Shown here one piece after another: positions 22,188-32,814 of a DNA stretch of 64,000 nt. Origin of the DNA: Saitoella complicata NRRL Y-17804. Its lineage: Eukaryota; Ascomycota; Saitoellomycetes; Saitoellales; Saitoellaceae. The stretch lies in contig NW_017567000.1 of assembly GCF_001661265.1 (NCBI RefSeq), positions 248,001 through 312,000 on the forward strand, read 5' to 3'. The notes below the pieces were generated by a model. It saw only the letters and a list, made by a program, of their open reading frames with translations, was not told where the DNA came from and did not search any database. The position numbers were made by a program, and so were the translations under genes. Position 1 is the stretch's first letter, and each line of letters starts with the position of its first letter.

Positions 22188-23302
22188 ATGTTCCGTTTCC
22201 CTTCGTCAACAGCCAGGCTAAGTGCTTTCCGCCCTTCGCTCTCATCGTCGCGTTGGTTTTGCACCACTCCATCGCCTCGGCAGCGCTTTCCGCTCCAGAT
22301 ACCCAGTGATCCCAGCTCCCGGCAAGAGTACAAACGATTCGGTCAGGGTCCCAATGGCAGAAGCACATCAGGCCGGAAGTATTTATGGGGTTTCGCAGCT
22401 GGTGCTGGCGGATTGTTCTACGTCACGCATCTTGAGAAGGTGGAGATGACGGGTAGACGACGGTTCATGGCGATTAGCCCTGAAGCCGAAGCAGACATTG
22501 CGAAACAAGCGTACCAAGCTGTTATGCAAGAATACGGGAACAGTATGCTTCCTGCGAGCGATCCGAGAACGAAGCTCGTGATGAGAGTTATGAAGAGGAT
22601 CATCGCGGTGTCAGGCATGACAGACCTCAATTGGGAGGTGCATGTCATTGAATCCCCTGAAAAGAACGCATTCGTTTCACCGGGAGGAAAGGTCTTCGTC
22701 TTTACCGGCATCCTTCCTATTGCGAAGAACGAGGACGGTTTGGCTGTGGTTTTGGGACATGAAACGGCACATCAGGTGCGACTACAAAAGGTTTGATTTC
22801 ATGTCTACATTGACTGACAGTCTGTTAGATTGCTCGTCATACGGCCGAGAAGCTATCTCTCGGAGTGATCATCAGCGCCCTTCGGTTTGCGGTGTTCTTC
22901 GCTGGTCTTGACATAGGTCCACTCACCAACTCCTTCTTCCAATTTCTGATGGATTTACCCAACTCACGAAAATGTGAATCAGAAGGTGAGACGTACACAT
23001 CAGTCTTCCTGACCAATACTCAACTTGACTATATAGCGGATCACATTGGTTTACTACTAACAGCGCAGGCGTGCTTCAACCCTCAAGAAGCCATTCCTCT
23101 ATGGCAACGAATGGAGGCTGCCGAAGCAGTCGGGGTTCCACAGTTTTTAAGCACTCATCCGACACCGAAGAACAGAATTCAGCAGATGCAGGAATGGATG
23201 CACGAAGCCGAGGAGAAAAGAGCAAATAGTAACTGTACCCAGCAGCTTGGTGGCTGGGCAGACCAATTCCGTAAAACGCAGCGTTACGCTAGAGGGTTTT
23301 GA
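22188..23302 (+). CDS. OMA1: Mitochondrial inner-membrane metalloendopeptidase Oma1
   Basis: Zinc protease of mitochondrial inner-membrane quality control (processes Opa1-type proteins in animals). Exons 22188-22775, 22829-22985 and 23037-23302 give 336 residues. An Arg/Ser-rich presequence is followed by a membrane segment (YLWGFAAGAGGLFYVTHL). Then come the peptidase M48 features: WEVHVIESPEKNAFVSPGGK, the zinc site GHETAHQ that ends exactly at the first intron, and the third ligand in SEADHIG reached after the second intron. The tail contains STHPTPKNRIQQMQEWM, typical of Oma1. Length agrees with yeast Oma1 (about 345). Confidence 0.94.
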
Positions 23303-23551
23303 ACGAAGTTTTTGCCTCTCAACATCTCCTTTTCTTCCATCAAGCCTTTCCAATAGCTGTTTGGTGTACGCGCTCGTGTATGTACGGTTCGACCCTCCGC
23401 CTGCCGTACGCAGCACTACGGTGACATCAACACTTGGCGATCTCGAGCTCCCTAAGCTGGAAAAGGGAAAACACATGTACCGGGCATACAGCTCGCAGTC
23501 AAGAACAGCATACATTCACTGAAACGCGAACAGTAACGGCATTTATTTGCG

Positions 23552-24940
23552 ATGGAGCGTTTTACGAAATCCTACAACAAGTACAAACAGACTTTGGGGC
23601 TCATTCTCCCTACCGTTCCCCTTCTCACTTACGAAGCTTTCTCCCACTTCACATGGGGCAACCAACCAAATGCTTGGGACTTTAGGTCTCATATGACCAT
23701 CAAGTCCATCAAGTACTTCATGCAACTCGGCTCCGAGTATACTGTCGAGCAGGTGCAGAAGATTACTACGCGTGAAAGCAACATTCTACATCCAAACCAG
23801 TGGATTATTAACCAGCCGGTTCCTCTCTCAGGACACACCGACCAGGTCAAGGATGCCGTCAACAAGGCTTGTACAGCGCTCGGTGAAGGTCTCGATAAGA
23901 TTGATGCTGCAGAAGTCGCTGCCGTGGATGGTGAATGGACCGCATATAGGACAATGACCGCAGACACCTCGGACTGGTCGGCTGAGAAGAAGTTTGCCGC
24001 GATGGAGTCTGAGTTGGAATCCGATGCTGTTGTTCTCTACCTTCACGGAGGAGCCTACTATCTTTGCTCGCCTGTGACACACCGCGACCTGGTGTCCGCA
24101 CTTGCTCGTCAATTCAAAGGAAAATGTTTTTCTCTGAAGTATCGACTGGCTCCGCAAGCGTCGTTCCCTTCACAAATCACCGACGCCTTGCTCGCATATA
24201 TGTGGCTCATCGATCCTCCGGCAGGCGCCCTTCACAAGCCAGTGCCCCCGGAGAAGATTGTCATCGCAGGCGACTCGGCGGGTGGTGGCCTCACTGCCGG
24301 TGTTCTCCTCACCATCTTGCAAAGCGGCTTGCCTCGCCCTGCTGGCGTTATCACGCTATCGCCTTGGGTTGACTTGTCGCATTCCTTCGAGTCTTCAATA
24401 ACGAATGCAGTAACTGATTATCTCCCTGAACTCGGCGCGAAGCATCGCCACAAGGCTAGCAAAGCTTGGGCTGCGGATGGTTCCCAGTATCACTTCTATG
24501 CCCCGAATGAAGCCGTCATCCATCCACTTGTCAGTCCTGTCACAGCGAAGAGTTGGGAAGGTGCTCCACCCATGCTTGTGATTATCGGTGAGGGTGAACG
24601 CTTGAGGGACGAGGGCCTCTTCTTTGCGCAGCAGGCTGCGCAGTCTGGCGTGGATGTGAATGTGCAGCTTTACGAGGCCATGCCGCATGTGTTCCAGCTC
24701 TTACGAGGACATCCTTCGGCTAGGCGGAGTTTCATGGAGATGGGCAAGTTTGTCACTAGGGTTACAGGCGGAACCTCTGAGGAATCAGGCGCAAGACATT
24801 GGATCGATGGACGAGGCGAGATTGGCCCGTTGGCGGATGAGCAATATCGTATTGGTTTTACTAGGGATGAAGTTATTGAGAGGATAAGGAATTCGGTTGA
24901 GAAGTGGGGCTCACAAGAGATGTTGGAGCAGAAGATCTAG
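23552..24940 (+). CDS. Alpha/beta hydrolase of the HSL (hormone-sensitive lipase) family
   Basis: Single-exon gene of 462 residues. Substrate is unknown; relatives hydrolyse lipid or sterol esters and small acetyl esters. The HSL oxyanion motif is seen in YLHGGAYYL (about residue 170). The nucleophile elbow is GDSAGGG (around 245), and the probable catalytic His is in EAMPHVFQLL. The likely acid is in the segment IGEGERLRDEGLFFAQ. The N-terminal ~100 residues have a hydrophobic stretch (LGLILPTVPLLTYEAFSHF) that may be a membrane anchor, as in fungal sterol deacetylases. It ends 38 bp before the stop of the convergent NSRP1-like gene, so their 3' ends must overlap in transcripts. It is one of the few intron-less genes here. 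Confidence 0.85.
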   Translation: MERFTKSYNKYKQTLGLILPTVPLLTYEAFSHFTWGNQPNAWDFRSHMTIKSIKYFMQLGSEYTVEQVQKITTRESNILHPNQWIINQPVPLSGHTDQVKDAVNKACTALGEGLDKIDAAEVAAVDGEWTAYRTMTADTSDWSAEKKFAAMESELESDAVVLYLHGGAYYLCSPVTHRDLVSALARQFKGKCFSLKYRLAPQASFPSQITDALLAYMWLIDPPAGALHKPVPPEKIVIAGDSAGGGLTAGVLLTILQSGLPRPAGVITLSPWVDLSHSFESSITNAVTDYLPELGAKHRHKASKAWAADGSQYHFYAPNEAVIHPLVSPVTAKSWEGAPPMLVIIGEGERLRDEGLFFAQQAAQSGVDVNVQLYEAMPHVFQLLRGHPSARRSFMEMGKFVTRVTGGTSEESGARHWIDGRGEIGPLADEQYRIGFTRDEVIERIRNSVEKWGSQEMLEQKI

Positions 24941-24978
24941 ACGGTTGGATACAGTAACGGACAAAAGAGTGTATTTTG

Positions 24979-26117
24979 TCAGAGCTCGCCTCGCTTTCTC
25001 GCTAGATAACGTTCCCTCGCACTCATCACATCGCTCTCCGTTTTGGCTTTTTTCGATTTCATGAGGAGTTCCTCCTGTTTTGATCGCTGCTCATCCTCTT
25101 TCCGCTTCCGTGATTCCCGTAATTGTGCCTCCAGTTGTCTTGCCTGCCTTGCTCTAGCTTCCCGCGTATCGTCTGATCGAGGCCGGTCTGCGTAGTCTCG
25201 TCTCGGAGCATGCTGGTCGTCTGCCTTAGCAGGCACCCGTACACTGGATGACGTTGCCTTCTTCACAATGTTGAGACCTCCCAACAGCAGTTGTCGTTTA
25301 TCGACAACCTCACCCTCATCGTTAACAATGACATTACGACCGGTTCTGTCCTGCACTTCGGAAGCGCGTTGGAGGTCGCTCTTTTCCTGTTTTTTATCTG
25401 GGTGATCCGTATCATTTCTTCCTTGGTCTTCCTTCCCAGAGCTGACGCTGGTTTGCACAGCATCGAACCTTTCCTCTTCTCGATCAAGAATGTTCCTGTA
25501 AAAGCTCGAGATACCTTGTGACTTGTTCTGCAGTTCTCCTTCTTTCTCACGTTCTTCCTCCTCCAGCCGGCGAAGCTCTTCTTGTTGCTTCTTATAGGCG
25601 CTCGTAACGAACTTTTCTTTATCCGCAAACTCTTCACCCTCCTTCTCTCTTTCGCGTTGGATCAGCTTCTCCTCGGCTCGTAGGCGATCCCTGTCACGGA
25701 CTTGCTTCATTGCTAACAGATTCTGCATGTAGCGAGGCTGGGAAAGGTTAATCAGCGATAGTCCAGTGGGCCATATGGGAAACAAACCTTTCGCTCCTGC
25801 TGCTCTCCCTGTGATTCTTCCTTCTTGCGACGCTCACCGCGCTTCATGTCATCGTAGACGGCATCATAATCGTACACTGATGGATCTACTTCTGCCACTT
25901 CTTCGGCCTGTTTCTCCACTTGCTTTGCAGACAAATTTGCATAGCTGTTGAGCTGGGCGTTCACAGTCTTCCGAGCAGCATTCCCTCCATGGGCCGGAGG
26001 AGCTGATGATGGATCCTCCTCGATGTCATTGTCGTCACCAAATACAGCTGGCGGTCTTCGAGTCGCTTGTGGTGGCTTCGCCTTCTTCGTGATATTGAGG
26101 CCGTACCCCAAGGCCAT
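24979..26117 (-). CDS. NSRP1/CCDC55-like nuclear speckle splicing regulatory protein
   Basis: Exons 26117-25788 and 25737-24979 give 362 residues. The family's core follows the intron: PRYMQNLLAMKQVRDRDRLR, EKLIQREREKEGEEFADKE and FVTSAYKKQQEELRRLEE, a long charged helix conserved from fungi to human NSRP1. The first exon starts MALGYGLNITKKAKPP and holds AVFGDDNDIEED; the KK-Y-D-A-VYD segment (YDYDAVYDDMKRGE) is also typical. The C-terminal half is Lys/Glu/Arg-rich and ends SARERYLARKRGEL, as in the family. Probable role in pre-mRNA splicing in the nucleus, known from the human protein only. Divergent from the ZIP gene with 165 bp between starts. Confidence 0.88.
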
Positions 26118-26282
26118 GGTGGTGTTGTCGTTGTCGTTGCCGGGATTTGTATGGGCGGTCTCGCGATAAGGTTAAAGTTGCAGCGCGCGTCGTGCTTGCC
26201 TGCCGTGCTGGACGCGTGGGTTGTCTGCTCCGACTCCCGGCGTCACCTGCTGGTTGTTGCTCAGGTTACGTATCTCACCACC

Positions 26283-27625
26283 ATGCCCTTGTCAGACGAG
26301 GATCTCCAGGGTTGGATACTGGCCTGTGCTTCCGGCGTCGCATGTATCGTTGGAGCCTCCGTCATCTTCAGCGACATCCTGATTCGTCGCCTTCCAGGTC
26401 GGCATGATTTCGACATCAAGACCGATAAGAAGTTTCTGGTGGGCAGTCTATCATTAGGATCAGGTGTTCTGCTCTATTCGGCGTTCTTCAAGATGATGCC
26501 GGAAGCGAAGGGATGGCTCGAGAGTGGGATGAGCAAGAAAGCGGCAGGGTGGATGCTGCAAGGATCGTTCATCGCCGGGGTGTTTGTATGCATGGTACTG
26601 AATGCCATCGTACATGCGCTGACTCCTCATTCGATCATTCATTGCGGGGATCATGACGTTCATGAGGACAGCGCTGGGGGAGCGTTGAGCGAGACCGGTG
26701 ATACATTGGCACCTCTCCCCAGTCATCACCACAATCATTCACAAGACGACTATTTCGCACACAACCACAACCATCATCATGACTCTGAGCGCAGGCCGCT
26801 CTTGAATCGCGCTTCGACAAGGTCTATAGGAAGCATGCGATGCGCAGAAGAAAGCGATCCAATACGACCAAGTCTCTGCGCAGGATACAGCAATCCCTGT
26901 TTTACACGGCTCCACAACGGCACATGTGACTGTCGTAGACAAGCATCGTCACCTGACAGAAAAGCTCTACATCCCAAAACTCGGAGACGGCAGTATTCTA
27001 GTGATTTGGAAGACATGGTTCATAGTGATGCCGAGCATAGTCATCATCATGAGGAAAGTCACGGCCATGAGCACCATCACCACGTTCCGGAGCCACATAA
27101 GGCGATGATGGCGATTGGTATTCAAACAGCTATTGCGATATCCCTACACAAGCTCCCGGAAGGCATTGTGACATTCGTTACGAGTCATGCGGACAGGAAG
27201 CTCGGCTTTGCAGTGTTCCTGGCACTGGCGATACACAACTTGGCCGAAGGCTTCACCATAGCTTTCCCGTTATATATCGCGCTTAACAGTCGTCTCAAGG
27301 CTTTTGGTGCAGCGATCTTACTCGGAGCATGTAGCCAACCTCTTGGAGCGCTTATTGGTTATCTTTGGACGAGTAGCTACGAACCGTCACCAGCTCAAGA
27401 TGTTGTGTACGGTGTTCTCTTTAGGTAAGTTTTCCAAATGCTCTCCACAGAACTTACAATACTAATTGTACACGCAGTTCCACGGCAGGCTTCATGTCCG
27501 TAATTGCTATTCACAGCATGTTACCTCAGGCCATCAGGAATGATCAGTCGAGCATGTCGACGTCTGTGTTTTTCTTCATGGGGGTTGCTTTGATTGGAGG
27601 GAGTTATGCGATCGCCGGGTCTTAA
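26283..27625 (+). CDS. ZRT3: ZIP-family zinc transporter, vacuolar Zrt3-like
   Basis: Probably releases zinc from the vacuole. Exons 26283-27424 and 27478-27625 give 429 residues. The start (MPLSDEDLQGWILACASGVA) leads into the first membrane helices, then SLSLGSGVLLYSAFFKMMPEA typical of the Zrt3 branch. A long cytosolic/luminal loop is exceptionally His-rich, in two blocks (HHHNHSQDD through NHNHHHDSE, and SHHHEESHGHEHHHH). These would bind zinc and may sense it. The metal-site helices follow: AISLHKLPEGIVTF and ALAIHNLAEGFTIAFPL, with His, Glu and Asn in the expected places. The short second exon encodes the final two helices. This is the second ZIP gene of the window. Confidence 0.9.
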
Positions 27626-27738
27626 AAAAACTTATGTGGCTGAATTGAGAAAGACATCGATTAATCACTCAACTTGCTCTGCCGCCCTCCGGGGACTTCC
27701 TTGTTTCGCGTCTAACATACCCCCTGGCCGTCTGATTA

Positions 27739-28345
27739 CTGCTGTGTGCAAAATTCTTGACGCGGCGCATTTTACCGCCTATCTGCGCAGGGATAGTTTC
27801 ATGAACCCCCCCATCTTCGTAGACAAGGCTTGGAAGGGCGATTTCAGGGGAGACATTGATAGATCAGACTCTTAGGAATCGATAGATGTCCTCGAAACGC
27901 GTGTAGCACCGTCTCTAATAGAGTTGTGACATTAAGAAAGGTTTCGGCAAAGGTGCATGATGTTGCATGAACATGCATGAAAGCAACGAAAACACTCTCT
28001 GGACCCACAAACCTCAAAAACTGTTAGAATCAAAGAAACCACACGTAGAGCTTGTTCATCCAAGCTCCCTCTCTCTCATGGAACCCGGAGCTGCATCCTT
28101 AGTGGCTTCCAGGGTCCGTTTCTTTCTTAAACCTGAAACCACCTTTTCAGCATGAAGCGACTGAGGGAGGCCTTGTGGCCCAAAACGGGTGGCACGACGT
28201 GATTGCTAAGGATAGGTATGATCAGTTTCAACCCTTACTCGATCTCCGAGGCCTTTATCTATGCTGTTTTAAGGGTTTCTGTCATATGGAGTTTGCGATT
28301 CGCGCGCACATGGGAAAGTTACGTCAAGAATTTTGCACACAGCAG
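27739..28345. mobile_element. 607-bp non-autonomous derivative of the TIR transposon (MITE-like)
   Basis: Bounded by 24-bp inverted repeats (27739-27762 and 28322-28345) identical to the outer ends of the 3.1-kb element at 5050-8173, and flanked by TA on both sides (27737-27738, 28346-28347). Just inside the left repeat, GGCGCATTTTACCGCC resembles the inverted right end of the long element. It has no transposase-like reading frame, so it would need the enzyme made elsewhere. It lies 113 bp after the ZRT3-like stop codon and could supply that gene's 3' end. Confidence 0.88.
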
Positions 28346-28942
28346 TACGCTGTCGACTAACTATGAAGTTCCTCATGGTGCTGCTGGTTGATATGCCCTC
28401 CAATGAAATATGGAGTGGAGTTCAAGCGAATATTCCCACGGCTGTACGGCGGCGGCCAGCGCCAGCTACTGAGCTCAGAAGACAGCAACTAGGCAATCGC
28501 CACGAGTCTGTCTAGTATTTCCGTGTTATCAATGAATACATCTGGGGAAACAACGCTTTGAGGGTCCTATAGCTACGGCCGGTAACGGCAAGTAAGAGCG
28601 CGAGAATCTGCTCTGGGGCCTCCTAATACGGAATCCCCCTGCATTGCGCACGGCGCTAGTTGTCATATTATTCGGTCGGACTCCTCTACAGCAGCTGTGC
28701 GGCTGGGACTTGAGGACATAGGTTCGCAGACGGGCAAGTATCTCATTAGAAAATATGGGGTATATGTCAAAACCGAAGTACAAAGGGCCGATGCCCGGTA
28801 GTGGGAACAACCGAAACATGCGTTGTAGGTTAAGTGAGAGCGAAACGGCTTCGGTCTTCAGTGCGATTGGCCTACGGTACCATGCATGGCGTGCCATCTA
28901 TCAGGCGTTAGTTGACGAGTATAGCCGTGCGACAGAACGACT
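28346..28942. other. Intergenic region, nothing recognised
   Basis: About 600 bases between the short transposon derivative and the DGAT1 stop codon. No reading frame with family resemblance, tRNA or repeat was recognised. A stretch matching older, decayed mobile DNA cannot be excluded by eye. Confidence 0.5.
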
Positions 28943-30805
28943 TCACCTGTAGTAGTACCACAGAACTGCGGTTGGCTGCCCAACAATCACGAAAGAAACC
29001 CAGAAGATGCAGTTGCCGATAACCTATGAGGCATGAGATTATGAACGTGAAGCTCAAGGGAAGTCTTACCGTTCCAGGCCCCCGCATTTTTTCCAGTGGT
29101 GCAGTCAGCATGATGAGTGGCACTTGAAACATCATCCCGGAAAAGGCAATGAAACTAAGATTATGTGTTGGGATGCCAACCAGGAGCTCTGATCGGGTGC
29201 AATGTCAGTGACACCGACAGCAACGTGTGGATTACTCGGAAGGACTTACCGTGAAGGAAGGCGCTGATGAGGAAAACGATTGTTGACGCTTGCGTAGCGG
29301 AGAATCCTCGTGTTCGGAGAGGCAAATAAACGTGTCGTTTCATGTAGTTGTACACCGGTCGGTTCCACTAGGATAACGTTCAGAGGACTGGGGATAACCG
29401 CGTGTGCTGCGTGTACTCACTAATCTCCAGTAGGTACCCAGGGAGCCTGCGTTCCACCAGTCCATGTAGAATGAACTGACCGGAGAATTAGCTGACTGCA
29501 AAGCGACTGAGTGGAAGCACTAACCGATCTCCGAAGCCTATTACTTCGGCGAGAGCATTGAGTATCGATTGAAAGATACAGAAGAACGCGGCCAGCCAGA
29601 TGACGATTGAGACCGTGGATAGCTTCAGTATTCTCTCAACGATGACGCTGACCCTGCGGATCTGTCAGCCCAGGCCCGAACATCAGAAGTGTGAGACAAC
29701 GTTACCTCAAGTCGTGCATGGCGCTGAGCGAGTTGATGAGGATGGGATTGGCATACTGCGCGGAAACAAACCATAGAGCAAAGAATAAAGCAGAAATCTC
29801 ACCACATCTCTTCAAGAAAAAAAGCTTGCGGAAAGGGACGTTGGAACGCGGGTATGAAGGTTGGTAGACCAGTGTAGGAGCCCACCAGAAGTACATGATG
29901 TTTCGTACACTGATGTTTTGCGGGTACTGAAGCACATAATCCTTGGGTACTGGTAGTTCATTAGTGACGAATTAAACGGTGGCCACTCAACATTGGGGTG
30001 TACCTGGATCGTCTTTCACAAACGCTTTACGAAGATCGCGATTGGTGAAATAGTACGACATCAACTTCATCGAGACAATGACTACTCGGCAATGGTTAGG
30101 CGAGAACGACGTGAGGCGAAGGCATTACATACGAGCATGCACCTCGCAAGCTGCCCCAATGTCAGTACACGACGCTCCTGAAGGAGTGTGAAGGACTGAC
30201 CTGATCCGAGTAAAGGATGATATATGTGAAAGTACACAAGATATGTAACGTATGCAAGAAGCCAGCCTGCATTGATAACATGGGCCAGACAATACAAGTG
30301 GTCCCTAAAGTGAGCCGTTGGGTTGTCCACATGCTTCTTCTTCGTACCGATCGCCTTTTTGGCAATGTATTTCTCGATGGTGACCGCGAAAAGAATATGC
30401 AATGGGATCAAGCACCACACCAACACGGTATTTTTCACATCGCCGATTGGTACTGTTGCGAAAGGGTTTCCAAGCAGAAAGCCGTACTTGGTGTGGTTCT
30501 CTGGATCAAGTTCAGTCAACGACTCCGGAGACGACAGGTAGATACTCACCAAGGATCAGGCGTAGATTGTTTGCCAAAAGCACAAGCATGCCTAGGTTCT
30601 TCAGACCGCCCAATGATACAGGCTCGTTTGTTTCTTTGGTAAGGATCGAGCTTGTTACATGAGTGTGGATAGGCAAGGTGTGGGTGAAAGTCGATTCGGG
30701 TGGGGATTGGGGTGATTCGGAGTCACCAATGGATTCCACGACACTTGATTCCTCCCGTTGCGGAGGCGAAGGAACTTCAGAAGAAGCATCATCTGAAGTC
30801 ATCAT
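28943..30805 (-). CDS. Diacylglycerol O-acyltransferase, DGAT1-type MBOAT
   Basis: Makes triacylglycerol in the ER. Ten exons: 30805-30550, 30500-30201, 30150-30133, 30081-30004, 29949-29706, 29653-29525, 29475-29421, 29367-29250, 29188-29070, 29023-28943; 465 residues. An acidic disordered N-terminus precedes LANNLRLILENHTKYGF. DGAT1 signatures are LMSYYFTNRDLR, PKDYVLQYPQNISVRNIMYF with APTLVYQPSYPRS, the FYMDWWN motif after the sixth intron, WNRPVYNYMKRHVYLP, and the catalytic His of ISAFLHELLVGIP formed across an intron. The PQN...YPRS segment favours DGAT1 over sterol acyltransferases. Exon 3 is only 18 nt, chosen because it restores HPLLGSACEVHALIVSMKL. It is the most intron-rich gene here. 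Divergent from PFS2 by 197 bp. Confidence 0.9.
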
Positions 30806-31002
30806 GAGGCGGATCGATGACAGCTGGAGCAGAATCGATGCTCAGAGATGAATTGAGTCCGAGTTTTCTCTTACCGGCTGGGCAGTTGACATCATGTGGG
30901 GACTGCAAGGGCAATCGATGCCGCTCGCAAACCTGAAGGACAACTGCACGACTCCAATTTGCAAATCCAAGAAGAAAAGACCGATCTGTATAATACGACA
31001 GC

Positions 31003-32733
31003 ATGAACACAACAGGCGGGTTTCGTCGCCATGATGACGATCCGCAGCTGGATAGGCCGCCGAGGAAGCCGATGGCTAGAAGAACCGTGGACTATGGATC
31101 ACCTGTAGCAAAATGGTGGTTTGAGAAGTGTATTAGACGGTCTCGCACAGACAGTATACTTTTGAGACCCCAAGAGAACTTTATCATCGATGTAAGGTCC
31201 CTCTTTGCTATAGCAGGCACCTTCTGACATGGATTGTAGCTTTTACCCCCATCAGCTTACGGCGACAATCCTGCAGACGCTTTGCCAACCAAGTACATTC
31301 ACACTTCCTCAAACAAGATCAAGCACCCAATCAATGTCGTAAAATGGACACCTGAGGGGCGGCGGTTGCTGACAGGGTCCAGCAGTGGAGAGTTTACTCT
31401 GTGGAATGGAATGGCTTTCAACTTTGAGACCATCATGCAGGCTCATGACGCGGCAATTCGCGTCGCTGAATGGTCACATAACGGAGACTGGCTTCTGTCT
31501 GGAGATCATGACGGGACTTTGAAGTATTGGCAACCAAACATGAACAATCTCAAGGTGATTCAAGGCCATCGAGAAGCTATCCGGGACTTATCTTTTGCGC
31601 CTACTGATAACAAATTTGTCACTGCATCGGACGATGGTACATTGAAGATCTGGAACTTTAATGAGGGTATCGAAGAACGTGTTCTGACTGGTCATGGTTG
31701 GGATGTGAAGTGTGTTGATTGGCACTCAACAAAGGGTCTTCTCGTTTCTGGATCCAAAGATAACCTGGTAAAGCTATGGGATCCCCGAACAGCTAAATGT
31801 CTGACTACACTTCACGGACACAAGAATACTGTCGCTCAAGCCAAATTTCAGCCTACCCGAGGTGACCTCATCGCAACGTGCTCCAGAGATCAGACATGTC
31901 GCATCTTTGATCTGCGAGCAATGAAAGACCTCCGCATTCTTCGCGGCCACGAAAAGGATGTGACTTCGCTAACATGGCATCCTGTACATGCTTCACTGAT
32001 TTCGACTGGTGGTTCAGACGGTGCTATCAATCACTATCTCCTCGACGAAACGCCCTCCGGTAAAGTTGTCTCGGCTACAAAGCCTGATCTTCCGGCAACC
32101 ACGGCAGGCACCATTGCTAATCCTACAGCATCGATCCCGTTTGCGCACGAATCTTCAGTTTGGTCGCTCCAGTATCATCCGCAAGGCCATATCCTTTGTT
32201 CCGGCTCCAATGACAGAGCAACAAGATTTTGGGCTCGACCAAGACCGGGCGACGAAAGTGGATTTCAAGATCGCTATCATGTTGGCGAAGAAGCGGCCGA
32301 GGCCAATGGTTATGGGCGCGCAAAGAATAATCGCCAAGAAGAGGATGATGAACAAGATGGATTGGTTGATCAGGCTATGCCTTTGCCTCAGCAGCAAAGT
32401 CAGTCGCGGATATCACAGCCTGGAGCACCTATGCCTGCGAATATTGTTCCCGGTCTTGGTTCTATTCCATTACCGCCATCCGCTGCAGGATTACCGTTGC
32501 CACCACCTCCTCCGCCCGGGTTCCTTCCTCCCGGTTTTGCTGCGTCTCTTTCATCTATCATGCCGAATGGAAATGGAATGCAAGGCCAGCCCCCTGCTCA
32601 GATCCCAGGATTCGGATTGCCTGGAGTTCGAGGTGCACCTTTGCCGTCTCAGCAGGACGCTTTGAGGGCGCAGAGCGGATCTGGAAGTAGCTCAAGACGC
32701 TTCGATCCATACTCAAGGAACGATAGACCATAG
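31003..32733 (+). CDS. PFS2: Polyadenylation factor subunit 2 (WD40)
   Basis: WD40 scaffold of the mRNA 3'-end cleavage and polyadenylation factor (WDR33 in animals). Exons 31003-31191 and 31240-32733 give 560 residues. The N-terminus carries [20 protein letters not shown] and [20 protein letters not shown], both hallmarks of Pfs2. Seven WD repeats follow, for example [38 protein letters not shown] and [18 protein letters not shown]. The C-terminal 170 residues are Gly/Pro/Gln-rich with a [13 protein letters not shown] run, shorter than in WDR33. Identification is firm. Confidence 0.95.
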
Positions 32734-32814
32734 CTAGCAAATAGTACCCATCCTAGGGAGAATATAGGATAAAGAGCAGTGAGCCTATAGGCGAAAACCA
32801 TCTTATTTGATTGT

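Noticed and set aside
32009-32665. 218-codon frame overlapping PFS2 in another frame on the same strand
   Set aside because: The WD40 and proline-rich frame of PFS2 is clearly coding; the overlapping frame has no recognisable domain.
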